From contig NZ_FRDA01000006.1 of the NCBI RefSeq assembly GCF_900143095.1, forward strand, positions 273,150 through 337,149: 64,000 nt of DNA. Direction: 5' to 3'. Of the stretch, positions 49,001 through 56,585 are shown piece by piece. The first letter of the stretch is position 1; every line of letters starts with the position of its first letter. The stretch comes from Pseudomonas asturiensis. Its GTDB lineage: Bacteria > Pseudomonadota > Gammaproteobacteria > Pseudomonadales > Pseudomonadaceae. Below the pieces are notes generated by a model, which was not told where the DNA came from, ran no database searches, and saw only the letters and a program-made list of their open reading frames with translations. Made by a program: the position numbers and the translations under genes.

Positions 49001-49151
49001 TGATCATGGTCTTGATGGTGAAGGACGGGTCTTCTTCACGCCCCAGCTTCATGTAGGAAAAGACGCCCATCAGCAGCGCGACGAACATCAGATACCAGAC
49101 AAACGACTGATGCTTGAGCGCCCACTCGGACAGGTTGAAATTCCCTTTCAT
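46047..49151 (-). CDS. RND-family multidrug efflux permease (TriC-like)
   Basis: Inner-membrane proton-driven exporter of the AcrB type. 1034 residues, two homologous halves of six membrane segments with large periplasmic loops. The proton-relay Asp-Asp pair is in LGLLVDDAMITVEMM (about 400-414); the second-half signature is LALIGIIIRNSVILVTQIDA (about 925). Start MKGNFNLSEWALKHQSFVWY overlaps the upstream adaptor gene by 4 bp. Two adaptor genes before it, and the FNLSEWAL N-terminus, recall TriABC of P. aeruginosa (triclosan efflux through OpmH); assignment is from recall. No outer-membrane channel gene is nearby, which also fits TriABC. Confidence 0.88.
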   Translation of the reverse strand: MKGNFNLSEWALKHQSFVWYLMFVALLMGVFSYMKLGREEDPSFTIKTMIIQTRWPGATMDETLEQVTDRIEKKLEELDSLDYVKSYTRPGESTVMVFLRDTTDAKGIPEIWYQVRKKIDDIRGQFPQGLQGPSFNDEFGDVYGSIYAFTADGFSMRQLRDYVEKVRADIREVPGLGKVEMIGQQDEVIYLNFSTRKLAALGLDQRQVVQSLQAQNAVTPAGVIEAGPERISVRTSGQFASEKDLAAVNLRLNDRFYRLSDIADITRGYTDPPRSLFRYDGKPAIGLAIAMQKGGNIQAFGKALHARMDATTAELPVGVGVHKVSDQAEVVDKAVGGFTSALFEAVIIVLVVSFISLGMRAGLVVACSIPLVLAMVFVFMEYSGITMQRISLGALIIALGLLVDDAMITVEMMVTRLEMGETKEQAATYAYTSTAFPMLTGTLVTVAGFVPIGLNSSSAGEYTFTLFAVIAVAMLVSWVVAVLFAPVIGVHILSSKVKPKSEEPGRVGRAFNSSMVWAMRHRWLAIGITLALFAGSLFSMQFVQSQFFPSSDRPEILVDLNLPQNASINETRKVVDRFEASLKDDPDIERWSTYIGQGALRFYLPLDQQLENPFYAQLVIVSKGLEERGALTARLQKRLRDDFVGIGAYVQPLEMGPPVGRPLQYRVSGEDVDKVRQHAIELATLLDQNPHVGEVIYDWNEPGKVLRIDINQDKARQLGLSSEDVANLMNSVVSGSAVTQVRDDIYLINVVGRAEDAERGTPETLQNLQIVTPSGASIPLLAFATVGYELEQPLVWRRDRKPTITVKGAVRDEIQPTDLVKQLKPEIEKFASGLPVGYKVATGGTVEESSKAQGPIASVVPLMLFLMATFLMIQLHSVQKMFLVASVAPLGLIGVVLALIPTGTPLGFVAILGVLALIGIIIRNSVILVTQIDAYERSGYLPWDAVVEATEHRRRPILLTAAAASLGMIPIAREVFWGPMAYAMIGGIIIATLLTLLFLPALYVAWYRIKEPTEAQRREADEKKEQSGELATGH

Positions 49152-50218
49152 CGTGGGTTTTCCTCATCGACTTTGACTTTCTGACCGGGCTTGAGGCTAT
49201 TGACGCCCGCACTGACCACCTTCTCGCCGGCACTCACGCCGCTCGCCAGCAGAAAGCTGCTGCCCTCCTGGCTCTCGATGTTCACGACCCTGGGATTGAC
49301 GGTCTGACTTTGCGGATCGATCACCCAGATCTGGCGCTTGCCATCGACCTCCTGCAGCGCGCTGAGCGGCAAGCGCATGCGCGGCGCAATGGCCGAACTG
49401 AGGCTGATGCTGATCGCCGTGCCAAGGCGCAGCGAGGGCGGCGTTTCAGTCAGGGAAAAACGTGCGCGCTGGGTGCGCGTCAAACGATCGGCCTGCGGTT
49501 CGATTTCACGCAGCGTCGCCGTGGTGCTCACCTCGGGATCGAGCTGGCTGGCCACGGTGTACACCACATCGGCGGGCAGTTGATCGGCCAGTTGCGCCGG
49601 CAAATCGATCACCGCTTCCTTGATATCGGGCCGCGCCAGCGTCACCACTTCCTGGCCTGCCGAGACGACTTGCCCGGCCTCGACCTTCCATTCGGTGACC
49701 ACTGCGTCGTGATCACTGCGCAGTTCGCTGTAGCTCAATTGATCGCGGGCCTGCTGCTCGGCAGCCTTTGCCTGATCCAGCGCGGACTGACTGGTTTTCA
49801 AGTCAGTCAGGGCGATGTCCAGTTGCGCCTGTGCGCCGACACCCCGGTCGAACAGCTCCTGCTGGCGACGCGCATTGGCCTGGGCATTGATCCACTGTGC
49901 CTGAGCGCGGGCCAGATCACCCTGACGGCCACGCACGTTGTTCTGTTGATCGGTCGGATCGAGCGTCGCCAGCAGGTCGCCCTTTTTCACTTCGCTGCCG
50001 ACGTCCACGTTGCGCCGTGCAATGCGACCCGGCACACGGAAGCCCAGCACGCTCTGATAGCGCGCCTCGATATTGCCCGCAAAACGTCCAAAATCCTGTA
50101 TCGATTCCGGCTGTGCTTCGACGAACACCACCGGGCGTAGCGGCTCGGGCGGCGCGTCATCCTTGCCACAGCCCGCCAACAGCAGGCCACTCAGTACGAG
50201 GCACGAGACACGCTTCAT
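49148..50218 (-). CDS. RND efflux periplasmic adaptor lipoprotein (second, TriB-like)
   Basis: 356-residue membrane-fusion protein that bridges the pump and an outer-membrane channel. Lipoprotein signal MKRVSCLVLSGLLLAGCGKD (lipid-modified Cys17). Barrel-sandwich lipoyl halves (RNVDVGSEVKKGDLLATLDP, about 69-88), an alpha-hairpin (about 95-155) and the C-terminal membrane-proximal domain (VSAGEKVVSAGVNSLKPGQK) are present. It overlaps both the other adaptor and the pump by 4 bp. Confidence 0.9.
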   Translation of the reverse strand: MKRVSCLVLSGLLLAGCGKDDAPPEPLRPVVFVEAQPESIQDFGRFAGNIEARYQSVLGFRVPGRIARRNVDVGSEVKKGDLLATLDPTDQQNNVRGRQGDLARAQAQWINAQANARRQQELFDRGVGAQAQLDIALTDLKTSQSALDQAKAAEQQARDQLSYSELRSDHDAVVTEWKVEAGQVVSAGQEVVTLARPDIKEAVIDLPAQLADQLPADVVYTVASQLDPEVSTTATLREIEPQADRLTRTQRARFSLTETPPSLRLGTAISISLSSAIAPRMRLPLSALQEVDGKRQIWVIDPQSQTVNPRVVNIESQEGSSFLLASGVSAGEKVVSAGVNSLKPGQKVKVDEENPR

Positions 50219-51333
50219 GGTTGCACCTGAGTAGTCTGCGACTGGGGTTGCCGGGCGATTTCCACCTGCATGTCGGGGTGCAGCAACTGCCCGCCTGCGA
50301 TCACTACGTTTTCCCCGGCCTTGAGGCCGTCACTGATGATGACGTTGGAAGTCAGGTAACGCGCCACCGTGACCCGGCGAAGGTTGGCCTTGCCTTGCGG
50401 GTCCACCACCCACACCGCAGGTTTGCCCAGGTGTTCGCCAAGGTCCTTGGTCAGGGCCGACCACGGCAACTCGACGCTGGCATTGGCCGGTTTGCTCAAC
50501 GCAACACTGACCACAGAGCCCAGATCCATCCCGTCGGGCAGCGGATCCAGGGCGATCTTGACTTGCAGCGTGCCGGTTTGCGCCGACACCGCAGGCGTCA
50601 CTTCACGCACCTTGCCGCTGACCTTGATGGCCGGGTTGTCGAGCAGCGTCACCTGCACCGGCTGGTCGCCCGGTGGCTGCACGAACAGGGATTCGTAGAC
50701 GTTGAACACGGCATCGCGCTCGCCGTCACGTGCCAGGGTGAAAATCGGCGCCGTGGCCTGCACCACCTGCCCGACTTCGGCCTGACGAGCCGTAATCACA
50801 CCGGGCGCCTCTGCGACCAGCGCGGTGTAACTCAGTTGCTCGCGAGCATTGGCCAGTTGCGCCTGGGCAGCCTTCAGCGAACTCTCGCTGCCGCGTACCG
50901 CGGCCTGCGCCGAGTCATATTCGCTCTGGCTTGTGTAACCCTTGGGCAGCAGCTTCTGCTGGCGCACGAAGGCGGCCCGGGTCTGGCTGACTCGCGCCTG
51001 CTCGGCGGCAACCGACGCCTGCGCCGAGTCGACGTTGACCTGCAGGTCCTTGGGATCGAGCCGTGCCAGCACCTGACTGGCTTTCACCCGGTCGCCCACG
51101 TCCACGCTGCGCTGAATGATCTTGCCGTTGACCCGAAACGAAAGCTGCGTCTGCACCCGGGCCTGGATATCGCCCGTCAGCGCCACGCTGGCGGCGAACC
51201 CGGCGGTTTTTACCGACTGCACATACACGCGAGGCAATTCAGGCGCCGCCGGTTTTTCCTCGCCGCAGCCCGCCAGCACCGCCATGGCAGCGGCAAGGCC
51301 GAGCGCAAAAAAACTTGAAGGTCGAGCAGGCAT
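50215..51333 (-). CDS. RND efflux periplasmic adaptor lipoprotein (first, TriA-like)
   Basis: 372-residue membrane-fusion protein with lipobox AVLAGCGEE (Cys23). Domain order as in its neighbour: lipoyl half RSVDVGDRVKASQVLARLDP (about 75-94), coiled hairpin (about 100-160), barrel, and C-terminal LKAGENVVIAGGQLLHPDMQ. It is the first gene of the pump operon; a two-adaptor pump is unusual and known for TriABC, where both adaptors are required. The 266-bp stretch upstream, 51334-51599, has no regulator gene and no promoter I can support. Confidence 0.9.
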   Translation of the reverse strand: MPARPSSFFALGLAAAMAVLAGCGEEKPAAPELPRVYVQSVKTAGFAASVALTGDIQARVQTQLSFRVNGKIIQRSVDVGDRVKASQVLARLDPKDLQVNVDSAQASVAAEQARVSQTRAAFVRQQKLLPKGYTSQSEYDSAQAAVRGSESSLKAAQAQLANAREQLSYTALVAEAPGVITARQAEVGQVVQATAPIFTLARDGERDAVFNVYESLFVQPPGDQPVQVTLLDNPAIKVSGKVREVTPAVSAQTGTLQVKIALDPLPDGMDLGSVVSVALSKPANASVELPWSALTKDLGEHLGKPAVWVVDPQGKANLRRVTVARYLTSNVIISDGLKAGENVVIAGGQLLHPDMQVEIARQPQSQTTQVQP

Positions 51334-51599
51334 GCAGACTCCTTTTGCGGATGCCAGGGTGCAAGCGTAGGGGTTACGAGAGAATCACGTGAACATGCGA
51401 CTGTTGGCGTGCGGGAGGGTTCCTTGGAGGATCTTCGGGGCAGCGGCAGGTGTAACTGACAGGACAGGTTTTATGGCCGCGCCGAAATGCCCGAGTACCC
51501 GCATCGGCTGCCAGCGCCAATGACGCGATGAACACATTGAGGCGCATGCCTGCCATGAATGCAAGCAGCAGGCATGCGGGATACCGCGCTATGCGTCTA

Positions 51600-52703
51600 T
51601 CAGACAGTTGTCTCACTCACATTGGACGTTGACGTTCTGATCTGTTGTGTCGCAGACGGCAGGGAGTTCCCTTGCCCTGGAAAAAGGTCCTGATAAGAAG
51701 GTGGGAAAAGTTCATCGTAGGGCGGTGGAGGCGACCGACCGTAGACCAGTGGAGACGCTTGATCATAGTTCGCTCGAGGCAACTCAAAAGGTGCATAGGG
51801 AACAGGTCCATCGCTGGAAACAGGACGACCCCAACTGTTTCGCGGTGAGTCCGGAAAAACAACAGCATTCCTTCGCGGTCGCGGTGGGGTATTGCGTGGA
51901 ACAGGACCGTTCCTGCGTCCTGGCGTCGCGCCACCCACTACAGCCGGACCATGCCCTTGCCGCCCCACCGGTGGTGGAGGGGGTTTTGCTGCGGCTCTTT
52001 TGGCAAGTGCCGCACCGACCGAACCCCCTGCTACTCCCACACCCAGGACTGCAACAGCGATCCCCGCTATCATCAGCGGCGTGGAGAGTTCAGGGTTTGA
52101 CTCGCTGGTCACTCCGCTGACGACAGCGCTTCCTATGCCAGCAGTGCTGAGTATCAAACCGGCTATAGCCCCGAATGAAAGGAAACTCATTTGCCCCGTC
52201 GGGTCGGTGCGGTTAATCGGATCCCCTACGCAATAGGCATACGCATTCAACCCGCCTTTACCGAACGGACTCAGACCGTCCGGGCTATTGAAGCGCATCA
52301 GCGTCGGGTTAAAAGCGCGATAACCATTGCCCAGCAAGTAATGGCCCGTGACCCGCTCGGGTTGCGCGCCAGTGAAACCCGACAGCTCGGTACCCGACAG
52401 GTCAGCTTTACGATGGCCGTAGGGCGAGTAGGCGAGGTCGGTCTTTTGCGCCGAAGCGGGTACATTCAGAGCGCTGTTCTGCTGGTCCGTGACGATCAGA
52501 TCGACAGACTCTGCATCGCCCTCCCGATTGCGTTGCGCCAACAGACGACCGCCTGCCTGGAGCAACGTCCGTTGCAGGCTTCCCTGCTGCTCGCTGATCA
52601 TTTGTCTGTCGCAGTAGAAGCGCTGGGTGAGGGATTGAGCCGCGGTGCCCTGCGTGGCAATTCGATCCAGCGGATCGTAGGTGTAGGTGCAAAGAATGGT
52701 CAT
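51600..52703 (-). CDS. short Rhs-core protein with proline-rich tail carrying PPxY motifs
   Basis: 367 residues. The ATG at 52703 (MTILCTYTYDPLDR) has AAGGA 7 bp upstream; the same arrangement is seen in the next paralogue. Residues 1-170 are only the end of an Rhs repeat core (AYSPYGHR, LLGNGYRAFNPTLMRFNSPD, GLNAYAYCVGDPINRTDPTG), ending at the DPTG motif (167-170) that precedes variable toxin tails in Rhs proteins. A hydrophobic hairpin follows (about 172-235), then a Pro-rich region and two PPxY motifs, PPPY (326-329) and PPSY (334-337). No signal peptide. No immunity-like gene follows. Function unknown; possible secreted effector. Confidence 0.8.
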   Translation of the reverse strand: MTILCTYTYDPLDRIATQGTAAQSLTQRFYCDRQMISEQQGSLQRTLLQAGGRLLAQRNREGDAESVDLIVTDQQNSALNVPASAQKTDLAYSPYGHRKADLSGTELSGFTGAQPERVTGHYLLGNGYRAFNPTLMRFNSPDGLSPFGKGGLNAYAYCVGDPINRTDPTGQMSFLSFGAIAGLILSTAGIGSAVVSGVTSESNPELSTPLMIAGIAVAVLGVGVAGGSVGAALAKRAAAKPPPPPVGRQGHGPAVVGGATPGRRNGPVPRNTPPRPRRNAVVFPDSPRNSWGRPVSSDGPVPYAPFELPRANYDQASPLVYGRSPPPPYDELFPPSYQDLFPGQGNSLPSATQQIRTSTSNVSETTV

Positions 52704-52817
52704 GATCATGTCCTTATGATTAAAGCAGGTGGCCGTTGGCATGCCTGGAAACGCCAATAACTTTATTGAACAGACAGGCCCGTAGCTGCCTGAAAGCAAA
52801 CGGCACCCTGTGAGTAT

Positions 52818-53864
52818 TCAAACGTCCGACGACCCTCTTATCCTTCGCCAAGGATAGCTGCCATGAGCCAGAAATGACTCCATTTCATCAAAGGTCATAT
52901 CGGGCGGGAGCCCGAGCGAGAGGGCGATCGGTTCAAGCCCCGCAGTGGTGGGTAGACGCTGAGCCAGGTAAGCGGGGTCTTTAAGAGCACGCGCATCCAG
53001 TCTTTGCAGTTTTCGGGCGCTGGCGGCTCGCTCATCTTGAAGATTTTCTATACGTTCAAACAGAGTCAAAGAGGTGTCATCAGCACCTCCACGCCTGAAA
53101 CTGGGTCTATGTTCCGGTGCGGGCGAACTGGCTAAAGGTGACGTTAGCGTTTTTTTTCTTGCACCGATCCTGCGGGTGGCTGCCACCCCACCCAAGAGTG
53201 CCAAGCCAGAGCCACCCAGAACCGCCCCGGCGGTTAAAAGTTTCCCGGAGAGTTCCGGGTTTGAGCTTTGAGTGACCGCACCCGCTATGAGAGTGGCAGT
53301 CCCAGCATACGTACTCAATAAACCTAGTGCAGTAACGGATATAAAAAAACCGACATGCCCGGTAGGATCAATGCGGTTGACTGGATCCCCAAGACAGTAG
53401 GCATAGGCATTTAACCCACCTTCACCAAATGGACTTAAGGCGTCTGGACTGTTGAAGCGCATCAAAACCGGGTTGTAGGCACGATAGCCGTTGCCTAGCA
53501 GGTAATGGCCCGTCGAAGGTTCGGGTTGGGCACCCGTGAAACCCGGCAGTACGTCGGCCAAGGACGCTTCACGATGACCGTAAGGCGCATAGGCGATATC
53601 GGTCTGTTGTCCGGCGGCCGCTGCATGCAGAACGCTGTCCTGATGGTCAATGGCCGTCAGCATTGCGCAGCGTATGTCTGCATCACTGTGCAGTTGCGCC
53701 AACAGTTGACCACCGGCCTGGAAAAGCGTCCGTTGCTGTTCTCCCTGTAATTCGGTGGTCAGTCGTCCGGCACAATAAAATCGGCTTGCAGGCGCCGAGG
53801 CCAAAGCGCTGCGTGCCGAAAAGCGATCCAGCGCATCGTAGGTATAGCGACAAAGAGTGGCCAT
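52818..53864 (-). CDS. short Rhs-core protein with unknown tail
   Basis: 348 residues from ATG 53864 (MATLCRYTYDALDR), again with AAGGA 7 bp upstream. The Rhs core runs to DPTGHVGF (about residue 168). The tail begins with two hydrophobic helices (GFFISVTALGLLSTYAGTAT and LLTAGAVLGGSGLALLGGVA, joined by SNPELS, as in the first paralogue), then a basic linker and a soluble, helix-prone C-terminus (about 255-348; LFERIENLQDERAASARKLQ and DMTFDEMESFLAHGSYPW) for which I recognise no family. 114 bp separate it from the next gene downstream; no short gene fits there. Confidence 0.78.
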   Translation of the reverse strand: MATLCRYTYDALDRFSARSALASAPASRFYCAGRLTTELQGEQQRTLFQAGGQLLAQLHSDADIRCAMLTAIDHQDSVLHAAAAGQQTDIAYAPYGHREASLADVLPGFTGAQPEPSTGHYLLGNGYRAYNPVLMRFNSPDALSPFGEGGLNAYAYCLGDPVNRIDPTGHVGFFISVTALGLLSTYAGTATLIAGAVTQSSNPELSGKLLTAGAVLGGSGLALLGGVAATRRIGARKKTLTSPLASSPAPEHRPSFRRGGADDTSLTLFERIENLQDERAASARKLQRLDARALKDPAYLAQRLPTTAGLEPIALSLGLPPDMTFDEMESFLAHGSYPWRRIRGSSDV

Positions 53865-53995
53865 AATCACGTCCTTGATGATTGAGGCAAATATCAGCTT
53901 GCGCCCGCTCGGGAAGCGAATCTACTGGCAGAAGTAGCAGCGTAGACCGTCGATACTCGATGGAGGCGGTTTCCCCGGCGTTGCTCGACTCCGGG

Positions 53996-54997
53996 TCAGA
54001 GCGCTGTTTCCTCCACAAAATCATCATCACGCACGCTCGAGGATTGGCGACGGATGCTGCCGGAGGTCTGGACGCCAACGCTGCGTCGGGTGGGGATGCC
54101 GACAGTGGCAGTCGTACGCATGGCCGTGCGTTTTGCGATTTCGGCGCGAGCGAAATTAAATCCTCGAAAACCAAGCGTCGGCAGGCTCACGGCCACCGCA
54201 ACTGCGGCCAGAGGCTGTTGCAGGGGTGAGTCGGGAGCCACGTTTTTGACAATGAACGCTGACCCCCAGAAAACACCGGCGGTCACTGCGCCGACTGCGA
54301 CGGCAGCCGAAAGCTTCTCGCTCGTATTGGCTGGCCGCCTGGGTGCGGGTGATGGCGGGCTCACGTCGGCGGGCGGGGCTTTCACTTTCACCCCTTTGAA
54401 CACTGCTTTCAGCGAGGGCCGAGCCATCGCCAGACCTATTCCAGCTGTCGCCAGGCCAGCACCGATATAGGCAGCCGATAGCACGATATCAAGCCAATCA
54501 TGTCCACTGGAGTCGCTTCGATTGACAGGGTCCCCGGCGCAATAACCGTAAGCATTCAGCCCGCCCTTGCCAAACGGGCTAAGGCTGTCCGGGCTATTGA
54601 ATCGCATCAGCACCGGGTTGTAGGCGCGATAGCCATTACCCAGCAGATAACGCTCGGTATCTGGGTCTGGAAGCTCGCCGTTGAAACCCGGCACGTGATC
54701 GACTGGCGGGCGATGGCCGTAAGGCGTGTAGGCAAAGCTGGCTGAATCCCCATCTACCGAAGCGCTCAGCACACTGTGTTGCCGGTCAGACGCGATCAGC
54801 GCTGCGCCGGAACAGTCACAGGCAAGCCATTGACGTTCGTGACGCATGAAACTGCGGTGTTTGTCGTCCTGGACTTCGGTTGCCAGCGTGCCCGCTTTAT
54901 AAAACCCTCGAACGATGGCACCAGCCAGAGGCGTGCGGCCCGCGAGTCTGTCCAGGGGGTCGTAGTGATAGCGGCAAAGGGTGACGTGCTGCGGCAT
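53996..54997 (-). CDS. short Rhs-core protein with membrane-hairpin tail
   Basis: 333 residues, start MPQHVTLCRYHYDPLDR with AGGGA upstream. The Rhs core (AYTPYGHR, FNGELPDPDTERYLLGNGYR, RFNSPDSLSPFGKGGLNAYG) ends in SDSSG (161-165) instead of the DPxG of its paralogues. The tail has hydrophobic stretches LDIVLSAAYIGAGLATAGIG (about 169-188), SAAVAVGAVTAGVFWGSAFI (about 235) and PLAAVAVAVSLPTLGF, then an Arg/Thr-rich C-terminus (RAEIAKRTAMRTTATVGI). No catalytic toxin motif is recognised. Confidence 0.76.
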   Translation of the reverse strand: MPQHVTLCRYHYDPLDRLAGRTPLAGAIVRGFYKAGTLATEVQDDKHRSFMRHERQWLACDCSGAALIASDRQHSVLSASVDGDSASFAYTPYGHRPPVDHVPGFNGELPDPDTERYLLGNGYRAYNPVLMRFNSPDSLSPFGKGGLNAYGYCAGDPVNRSDSSGHDWLDIVLSAAYIGAGLATAGIGLAMARPSLKAVFKGVKVKAPPADVSPPSPAPRRPANTSEKLSAAVAVGAVTAGVFWGSAFIVKNVAPDSPLQQPLAAVAVAVSLPTLGFRGFNFARAEIAKRTAMRTTATVGIPTRRSVGVQTSGSIRRQSSSVRDDDFVEETAL

Positions 54998-55150
54998 GAC
55001 GAGTCCCTAAGTAGGTTGAGCGCAGTGCGTGCAAGCGACGCCACTACCATGAACCGCTGTGCAGGCATTGACTACTCTCATAACTACTAGTGTGCACTTC
55101 ACCCCGCTTGCCGCCAGACCCAGCCTGTATTCAGGCTCTGGTACCGGCGT

Positions 55151-56197
55151 CTAGAGGCGTGACATCCAGTCGTCAAATGATCCCGAGCTGGAAAGAGAGG
55201 AACTGTCGTAGTCATAGTTCAAGAGATTTTCGCTGCGCCTGAACCGTCGACTCTGTTTTTTGTATCGAGAATAAGTCTTCTCCATTTCATCCATCGCTCT
55301 GGGACTAACGACCTTATGTGCATCAAGGCGAAGAGTGCCAGGCACCAAGCGATCATGCACGAACTCGACTTTCTCGATCTCTCTCAATACCTGAAAAACC
55401 CCTCTGTATTTTTGATAGTAAATGGTCTGGCGCATGTATTTTTCAAAGTTATGAGCCGCGCTAAGATCGGTGACTCTGTTGACATCCCGAGAGGCCAATC
55501 GAAGATTAGCGACGTCCTCTGACGGCAGATAGCTCAAAATAGTGTCCATCACCGGGGCCGGCATATCAGCCAATCCCAGTTGGCGCGGGCCGATCAATTC
55601 CGGCTTGCTTTTCAATCCCGGCACCTCAGCTTTCTTGCGCGTCAAACGCTTCCATAGCCCTTTGAAGGGATTCCCTACATGTATATGCCCGCTCGGATCA
55701 CTTGCGTTAACCGGATCCCCCGCGCAATAGGCATACGCATTCAAACCACCACCGCCAAACGGACTTCAGCTGTCCGGGCTGTTGAAGCACATCAGCGTCG
55801 GGTTATAAGCGCGGTAGCCGTTACCCAGCCAATAATCCCCAGTGATCGGGTCGGGCGGCTCGCCGTTAAAGCCCGGCACGTGATCGATTGGCAGGCGATG
55901 GCCGTAAGGCGTGTAGGCCATGGCAACTGCCTGATCAATGCCTATTGCGCTGAGCACGCTGTTCTGCGGGTCGACAGCGGTTAATGAGGCGCTGTGGGCG
56001 TGACCGATGACGGCCTGGCAGGCCAGCAACTGGCGGGCGTAGTGAAAGACGCTGCGACGCTCACCGCCGTCAAGGTCGGTGACGCGTGTGTGAGTACGGT
56101 AGAACACCTGCGAAATGGCCCCGACCAGCGACGCCCGGCTGGCAAGTCTGTCCAGCGGGTCGTAGCGGTAGTGGCTGAAGACTGTTTCCAGAGGCAT
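55151..56197 (-). pseudogene. short Rhs-core gene with F-box-like tail, interrupted by an in-frame TGA
   Basis: The core starts MPLETVFSHYRYDPLDR and is intact to RFNSPD-like CFNSPDS (codon 143). Codon 144 is TGA (55768-55766), where the paralogues have Leu (PDSLSPFG); the frame then continues without shift as SPFGGGGLNAYAYCAGDPVN, DPSG (about 167-170) and a 180-residue tail to a stop at 55151. The comparison with paralogue three (GAC AGC CTT AGC) suggests two compensating single-base indels or a triple change. The tail carries an F-box-like segment, MPAPVMDTILSYLPSEDVAN followed by LRLASRDVNRV (codons about 212-242). Read as a pseudogene unless the TGA is a sequencing error or is read through; a TTG at 55744 could start the tail alone but has no clear ribosome-binding site. 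Confidence 0.75.
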
Positions 56198-56316
56198 TTT
56201 CAGAAGTCCATGCGGGTAACGGTCGGTGCAAGCACGCCGGGCTTGCTCACACCATCACATTGCACCGCCGGGAAACCTATGGGCTACTCGTAGAAATAAC
56301 AGGCTCGCCCTGGTCT

Positions 56317-56529
56317 TCAACGGCTGGCTACATCCTCCAGCGAATGATCAAGCCGGGTTCTGGCTATGTCGATGAGGTGGACCACCGAGAACGCCAGATC
56401 ACGTTTCGCGCCACTGAGGGCGTCGCCGGTTTCATAGGCGGCGGCAGAGGCGCAGCGCAGGATATCGCTGACCTGTATCAGGGAGTCTTCGAGGGATTTT
56501 TGAGGAGGGGCGGGTGTTGAGTTGATCAT
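56317..56529 (-). CDS. small DUF6124-like protein
   Basis: A 70-residue protein, MINSTPAPPQKSLEDSLIQV..., predominantly helical, with the phrase ILRCASAAAYETGDALSG and a closing AFSVVHLIDIARTRLDHSLE. This matches, from memory, the DUF6124 family of small pseudomonad proteins, though members are often about 100 residues, so this one is short. AGAGA precedes the ATG by about 9 bp. It stands 119 bp upstream of the F-box-type Rhs gene on the same strand, and has the structured RNA at 56586-56666 in its leader. Function unknown; it might be expressed together with the Rhs genes. Confidence 0.6.
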   Translation of the reverse strand: MINSTPAPPQKSLEDSLIQVSDILRCASAAAYETGDALSGAKRDLAFSVVHLIDIARTRLDHSLEDVASR

Positions 56530-56585
56530 TGCTGTGGTCTCTGCTGATTAAGGCCACCTCGCATTCGCTGCTAAACGAACAAGGG

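Noticed and set aside
51374..51616. 80-codon minus-strand frame between the adaptor and the Rhs array
   Set aside because: No good ribosome-binding site, no family resemblance, and overlap with the end of the first Rhs-core gene.
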